NCBI GenBank assembly: GCA_038247995.1
Contig: JBBRUG010000033.1
Location: 1-27,433 of the forward strand
DNA from: JBBRUG01 sp038247995
GTDB lineage: Bacteria; Chloroflexota; Chloroflexia; Chloroflexales; Chloroflexaceae
Direction: 5' to 3'
DNA length: 27,433 nucleotides
Shown: positions 23,380 through 27,433 of the stretch, one piece after another
Layout: each line of letters begins with the position of its first letter
Numbering within the stretch: the first letter of the stretch is position 1
The notes under the pieces: generated by a model
Seen by the model: only the letters and a program-made list of their open reading frames with translations
Database searches by the model: none
What the model was told of the DNA's origin: nothing
Program-made: the position numbers and the translations under genes

Positions 23380-24966
23380 ATGGAGGGTGCTATGGTGAGC
23401 GACCTGGCGCTTGTGGGGTATCTCACGCCGCTTTCACTGATTGTTGTGGCGCTCATGGCGTTGCTCAACCTGTTACGATCCGTTGGTCTGACCTTCCAAC
23501 TCGGACGGGCCGCCATCATCGGTTCGTTCTTGCTGTCCCTGTACCTAGGGGCCATGGTCTTCACGTCCGGCCCGCTGGTTAGCCCCGTACTCGGCATTGG
23601 TGACGTGGGCATTTCGCTGCGCCTGGATGCGCTTAGCGTCGTCATGTTCTGGCTGGTGATGTTCCTGGGTACGCTGCTGATCCAGTTCAGCCGCAACTAC
23701 CTTGACGGCGACCCACGCCAGAAGGTGTTCTTCAGCCGCCTGTACCTGACAATAAGTGCAATCCTGTTGATGGTGCTGTCCGGTAATCTCTGGCAGCTCG
23801 TTCTGGCGTGGATCGGTGCAAGCCTTGCGCTGCATGAGCTCCTGGTGTTCTACCCTGAGCGCCCGCGTGCGGTTCGGGCTGCGCGCAAGAAGTATATCAT
23901 TGCCCGCATTAGCGATAGCTGCCTGATCGTCGCCGGGGTGCTCATCGCCCAGGCATTTGGGACGACTGATCTGGGCATGATCCATGCGGCGGCCAGTACT
24001 GCGCTTGCGGCTGGGAATACCCCCGGCGGCGTTGCCATCGCGGCAGTCCTGGTCGTGGTCGCCGCCGCCCTGAAATCGGCAATGTTCCCCTTTCACGGTT
24101 GGCTGCTGGAGGTTATGGAGACGCCGACACCCGTATCGGCCCTGCTGCACGCCGGCCTGCTCAATGCGGGACTATTTCTGGTCGTACGGTTCGGCGAACT
24201 GGTGTTTTTATCGACCCCGGCGCTCATCTTGCTGATCGTCATCGGCGGGTTTACCGCAATCTTCGCTTCGTCCGCCATGATTACCCAGAGCAGCGTCAAG
24301 GTCTCGCTGGCCTATTCCAGCACGGCGCATATGGGCTTCATGTTGATGCTGTGCGGGTTTGGCGCGCATAGCGTCGTGATCATGCACCTCATCGCGCACT
24401 CCTTCTATAAGGCGCACGCGTTTCTTTCGTCCGGCAGTGCGATTGAATACGTGCAGAACACCGGCTCCCAAAAGTTGAACGCGGTGCCGCATCCACTGAC
24501 GTTACTGGTGAACCTAGCGGCATCGCTGGCAATTTTCCTGGCCGTCGCTACCGCGCTGGGGATCGATGTCACCAAGCGACCGGGCGAAACTGCCCTGATT
24601 TCGATCTTTATGATCGCCGTCGCCTATCTGCTGGTGAAAGGCAACACCGGTAAAGCATCCATGTACGTGATCGGACGCACCACACTGATGGCAGTGCTGG
24701 TAACACTGGCTTTCTTCGCCCTCGAACTGCTTGCGGCGGCGCTGCTCGGGAGCGCGGTTGCCGTCTTCCCCACACCGGATACGCCGACCTTGATTGCGAT
24801 CATGCTGACGGTGGTCGCTTTCGGCAGCGTAACCCTGCTCAGCGCCTTGCTGCCCGCGCTCGCACACCGCCCGACGTGGCAGGTGTTCTACGTCCACCTC
24901 AAGCATGGCTTTTATGCCAACGCCCTGTTTGACCGGTTCATTCAGCCGTTTCGGGACGCTCGCTAA
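23380..24966 (+). CDS. dabB: Inorganic-carbon accumulation complex subunit DabB (NuoL/antiporter-like)
   Basis: This roughly 528-residue membrane protein belongs to the proton-antiporter/NuoL superfamily and is rich in hydrophobic segments. The diagnostic core is ALKSAMFPFHGWL (K232 is the buried lysine) followed by TPTPVSALLHAGLLNAG and then SSVKVSLAYSSTAHMGF. The protein is shorter than NuoL, and the gene stands next to dabA rather than other nuo genes, which identifies it as DabB. In characterised DAB systems DabB provides cation (proton) coupling to DabA. The start at 23380 is 8 bases after GAGGAGG; 23392 is possible, and the upstream ATG 23335 lacks a ribosome site. Confidence 0.93.
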   Translation: MEGAMVSDLALVGYLTPLSLIVVALMALLNLLRSVGLTFQLGRAAIIGSFLLSLYLGAMVFTSGPLVSPVLGIGDVGISLRLDALSVVMFWLVMFLGTLLIQFSRNYLDGDPRQKVFFSRLYLTISAILLMVLSGNLWQLVLAWIGASLALHELLVFYPERPRAVRAARKKYIIARISDSCLIVAGVLIAQAFGTTDLGMIHAAASTALAAGNTPGGVAIAAVLVVVAAALKSAMFPFHGWLLEVMETPTPVSALLHAGLLNAGLFLVVRFGELVFLSTPALILLIVIGGFTAIFASSAMITQSSVKVSLAYSSTAHMGFMLMLCGFGAHSVVIMHLIAHSFYKAHAFLSSGSAIEYVQNTGSQKLNAVPHPLTLLVNLAASLAIFLAVATALGIDVTKRPGETALISIFMIAVAYLLVKGNTGKASMYVIGRTTLMAVLVTLAFFALELLAAALLGSAVAVFPTPDTPTLIAIMLTVVAFGSVTLLSALLPALAHRPTWQVFYVHLKHGFYANALFDRFIQPFRDAR

Positions 24967-25014
24967 TCGTTGCTATTTGTGCCGGTCAGGCACATACTGC
25001 ACTCAGAAGATTTC

Positions 25015-25037
25015 GTGGGAGAGTTGCGCTCTCCCAC
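25015..25037 (+). other. Hairpin between dabB and dabA
   Basis: GTGGGAGAG, a 5-nt loop, and CTCTCCCAC form a perfect 9-bp stem in the 137-bp gap. A second small dyad, CACCGT/ACGGTG, follows at about 25045. There is no T-run. The likely role is differential stability or partial attenuation between the two subunit genes, which is inferred. Confidence 0.55.
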
Positions 25038-25103
25038 ACCCTCACCGTGTACGGTGTTGTTGTCGCGTACACTCATCTTTGATCTTTGCCTTTCGGAGGA
25101 TTC

Positions 25104-27433
25104 ATGACTTTGTACCCACCTGATACCCAGTTACAGACCCGCGAATGCCCGGCCGACACGATCAGGGCTGTGGTGAACCGCGCCGGGCGACGGATCGCTC
25201 CACTGTGGCCCTTGCGCTATTTTGTGGCGGTTAATCCGTATCTGGGCTTCCTTGAACAGCCCTTCGAGGCCGCCGCACAGATCCTGGGTCGCCGGGCGGG
25301 CGCTCGGATGACTGCCTCACGGGCCTTCTACGCCCAGGCGATTCGGGACGGACGCATCACCGATACGGATCTCAAAGCGGCACTGGCTGAGGGCAGCCCA
25401 TCTCCCAGCCCGCGCCTGGATATCGATACGCTCAAGACGTTCGCTATGCGCAATACGACCGAGATCTCGTTCACGCCGACGCCGACTATCGCCGATGTCG
25501 CGCACACAGTGACCGGCATCAACTGGGCTGATTTTGTCACTGAGTCGATCTCAAGTTGGGCAGGTGCGTATTTCGATCTGGGACAATCCTACTGGAAGTC
25601 GCCCTGGGCCGATCTGCCGCCGTATGCCGCGTGGCGCGCCGAGGCCGCCCACGATCGCACCGCCGAGGTGCGCGGCGTGCGTGGTTTTCGCCAGACACTG
25701 CGCGAGCTGCCGGACTCGGCCATGGAGACCATCATCGCCGCAGTGGATCTGCTGAACATCCCCGCCGACGGGCTGGATGCCTACCTGCACCGGCTCTTGC
25801 TGACGATTCACGGCTGGGCCAGTTATGCCCGCTATCACCTGTGGGAAGCCGAACTCTATGGCGGTGAAGACCACACGCTCACCGATCTGCTGGCGATCCG
25901 GCTGGCCTGGGAAGTGGCGCTGTGGAACAGCTTTGCGCGTGAGGGGGTGGCTGAAGTATGGCAAACGCGGAAGCTCGACGTGGGTGATGATCGGCTGGAC
26001 GAAGCGACACAGCGTGCGCTCGCCGGTGATCTCGTGCTCCAGCGGGCATTTGAAAAAGCCTATCAGCGCCAGCTCTTCGCGCGACTTGGCGTGCAGCAAG
26101 CGGCAAAACCCGTCGCATCGAAGCGGGTGCAAGCGGCATTCTGTATCGATGTGCGCTCCGAGATCTTCCGGCGAGCGCTGGAGACCGTGACGGATGCGGC
26201 GGAGACGATCGGTTTCGCGGGGTTCTTCGGCTTTCCGATTGAGTATGTGCATCTGGGGGACACCCACGGCGGCGCGCAGTGTCCAGTCTTGCTGACACCG
26301 CAGTTCGTGATTGCCGAGTCGGTCAGCGGCGAGCCTGATGCCAGGATTGCTGCAATCGCTGAGCAACGCGCGATCAACCAGCGCCTCGCCAAAGTCTGGC
26401 GTATGTTCAAGTTCGGCCCGATATCCTGCTTCGGGTTTGTCGGGCCGGTCGGGCTGACGTACATGAAAAATCTGGTCATGGACACACTCGGGCGCGGTCG
26501 TCCCGTGCCGCACCCTACGAAGTTTGGCCTGGACACGCGCACCTACGAGCGATTGTCGCCGAGCATCGATCTACACGACATCGGGGGACGTACCGCCGGC
26601 ATGACCCTGGAGCAGCGTCTGAATGCCGCTGAGGGCGGCCTCAAGGGCATGTCGCTGACGAACAACTTCGCCCGCATCGTGCTGCTGGCCGGGCACGGCT
26701 CGACCACCGTGAACAATCCCCACGCGACTGGTCTCGATTGCGGCGCGTGCGGCGGTCATACCGGTGAGGCGAACGCTCGCGTCGCAGCCCAGATCCTCAA
26801 CGACCCGGATGTGCGCGCCGGTCTGAAAGGGCGGGGTATCGGCATCCCCGCCGATACGGTGTTCGTGGCCGGCTTGCACGACACCACCACCGACGATGTC
26901 ACGCTGTTCGATAAAGCCAGCCTCCCGGCGAGCCACAGCGACGACATCAAACAGCTTGAAGCCGATCTTGCCGCCGCCGGACGTCTTGCGCGTATGGAAC
27001 GGTCCGCCCTCCTGAAGATCGGCGCGGATGTGGACGTCAATCACGCCGTTCGTCGGCGGAGTAGGGACTGGTCGCAGGTACGCCCGGAGTGGGGTCTGGC
27101 GGGCTGCGCTGCATTCATTGCCGCCCCGCGTGAACGCACCGCAGGGGTCGATCTGGACGGGCGTTCCTTTCTGCACTCCTACGACTGGCGGCAAGACGAG
27201 GGCTTCGGGGTGCTCGAACTCATTATGACTGCGCCGATGATCGTCGCAAGCTGGATCAACCTGCAGTACTACGGATCGACCGTGGATAACCAGCTCTTCG
27301 GGAGCATCGACTTTGGCCGTCGGCCCGAACAGGATGCCGTTGGGGTTGACCAGAAAGATTTGGCCGTTTGCCGTCAGCCGGCCGTAGATCTCGCTCGGAT
27401 TATTGCCCAGCACCCGATTCAAAGCGACCGACC
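25104..27433 (+). CDS. dabA: Inorganic-carbon accumulation complex subunit DabA (DUF2309), 3' end replaced
   Basis: The start is ATG 25104 after GGAGGA. The frame is open to the window end (776 codons). DabA is a zinc protein that, with DabB, is thought to hydrate CO2 to bicarbonate one way using the cation gradient. The four zinc ligands expected from the Halothiobacillus protein are present: C347 and D349 in FCIDVRSE, H531 in AGHGSTT and C546 in DCGACGG, with the same 15-residue gap between the last two. DabA-like sequence continues through LIMTAPMIVASWINLQYYGS and VDNQLFGS. It stops at about residue 733 (27302), and the last 43 codons are antisense to a haemagglutinin fragment. The last part of DabA is therefore missing here. 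Confidence 0.9.
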   Translation, partial: MTLYPPDTQLQTRECPADTIRAVVNRAGRRIAPLWPLRYFVAVNPYLGFLEQPFEAAAQILGRRAGARMTASRAFYAQAIRDGRITDTDLKAALAEGSPSPSPRLDIDTLKTFAMRNTTEISFTPTPTIADVAHTVTGINWADFVTESISSWAGAYFDLGQSYWKSPWADLPPYAAWRAEAAHDRTAEVRGVRGFRQTLRELPDSAMETIIAAVDLLNIPADGLDAYLHRLLLTIHGWASYARYHLWEAELYGGEDHTLTDLLAIRLAWEVALWNSFAREGVAEVWQTRKLDVGDDRLDEATQRALAGDLVLQRAFEKAYQRQLFARLGVQQAAKPVASKRVQAAFCIDVRSEIFRRALETVTDAAETIGFAGFFGFPIEYVHLGDTHGGAQCPVLLTPQFVIAESVSGEPDARIAAIAEQRAINQRLAKVWRMFKFGPISCFGFVGPVGLTYMKNLVMDTLGRGRPVPHPTKFGLDTRTYERLSPSIDLHDIGGRTAGMTLEQRLNAAEGGLKGMSLTNNFARIVLLAGHGSTTVNNPHATGLDCGACGGHTGEANARVAAQILNDPDVRAGLKGRGIGIPADTVFVAGLHDTTTDDVTLFDKASLPASHSDDIKQLEADLAAAGRLARMERSALLKIGADVDVNHAVRRRSRDWSQVRPEWGLAGCAAFIAAPRERTAGVDLDGRSFLHSYDWRQDEGFGVLELIMTAPMIVASWINLQYYGSTVDNQLFGSIDFGRRPEQDAVGVDQKDLAVCRQPAVDLARIIAQHPIQSDR
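27303..27433 (-). pseudogene. Filamentous-haemagglutinin (TpsA) N-terminal domain fragment
   Basis: Minus-strand codons from the window edge inwards read SVALNRVLGNNPSEIYGRLT, then ANGQIFLVNPNGILFGPTAK and VD. This is the hallmark of the TPS secretion domain of two-partner-secreted filamentous haemagglutinins, including the NPNGI motif. After VD the frame enters reverse-strand dabA sequence at about 27303. The fragment is cut on both sides, by dabA and by the window end. Such proteins are typical of Proteobacteria and cyanobacteria, so it looks foreign here. Confidence 0.75.

Noticed and set aside
23380..24966. Complex I subunit NuoL or Mrp antiporter subunit
   Set aside because: No nuo or mrp genes are adjacent, and the next gene is a DUF2309 DabA with intact zinc ligands, so DabB is the better call.

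Overview
The window looks like chromosomal DNA of a Chloroflexota bacterium, probably class Chloroflexia. The pointers are high G+C, heptanucleotide tandem repeats in intergenic DNA, a Tat-type lipoprotein solute-binding protein, and many protein sequences of a style I associate with Roseiflexus, Chloroflexus or Kouleothrix relatives. This placement is inference from sequence style; no rRNA or marker gene is present.

Region 1 (1-8600) is a sugar or polyol uptake and oxidation locus. A complete CUT1-type ABC importer (lipoprotein binding protein, two permeases, ATPase) is flanked by two paralogous Gfo/Idh/MocA dehydrogenases, one divergent and one downstream. An aldo/keto reductase follows. 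The divergent promoter region holds a long imperfect inverted repeat that gives the two opposing genes related leaders. A 227-bp element with 20-bp terminal inverted repeats lies after the ATPase gene. Short tandem repeats (7-8 bp units) sit at several gene ends.

Region 2 (8594-18233) is a tightly packed cluster with a divergent IclR-family regulator. In order it encodes a threonine-synthase-like PLP enzyme, an SDR, a class IV aminotransferase, a DapA-family aldolase, an AstE/AspA-family deacylase, a class III aminotransferase of the glutamate-1-semialdehyde type, an M81/MlrC-type metallohydrolase and a second SDR. Most junctions are within 25 bp or overlap. The enzyme set fits import and breakdown of an N-acylated or amide-linked amino compound through deacylation, transamination, aldol cleavage and redox steps. 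The substrate cannot be named from sequence. I see no described pathway with exactly this set, so it is the best candidate for an undescribed system.

Region 3 (18234-22383) is a graveyard of mobile DNA and gene fragments: a saccharopine-dehydrogenase-like scrap, two transposase scraps, a TPR scrap, an IS1182-like element whose transposase has three in-frame stops, a 5'-truncated kinase-like ATPase, and an AT-rich stretch with two tiny coupled ORFs of doubtful status.

Region 4 (22384-27433) is a LysR-type regulator divergent from dabB and dabA, which encode a DAB-type energy-coupled inorganic-carbon accumulation complex. All four predicted DabA zinc ligands are present. The dabA reading frame loses DabA-like sequence abruptly near 27303. 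There it meets a fragment of a filamentous-haemagglutinin (TpsA) N-terminal domain on the opposite strand, which suggests a rearrangement or an assembly misjoin at the end of the window.
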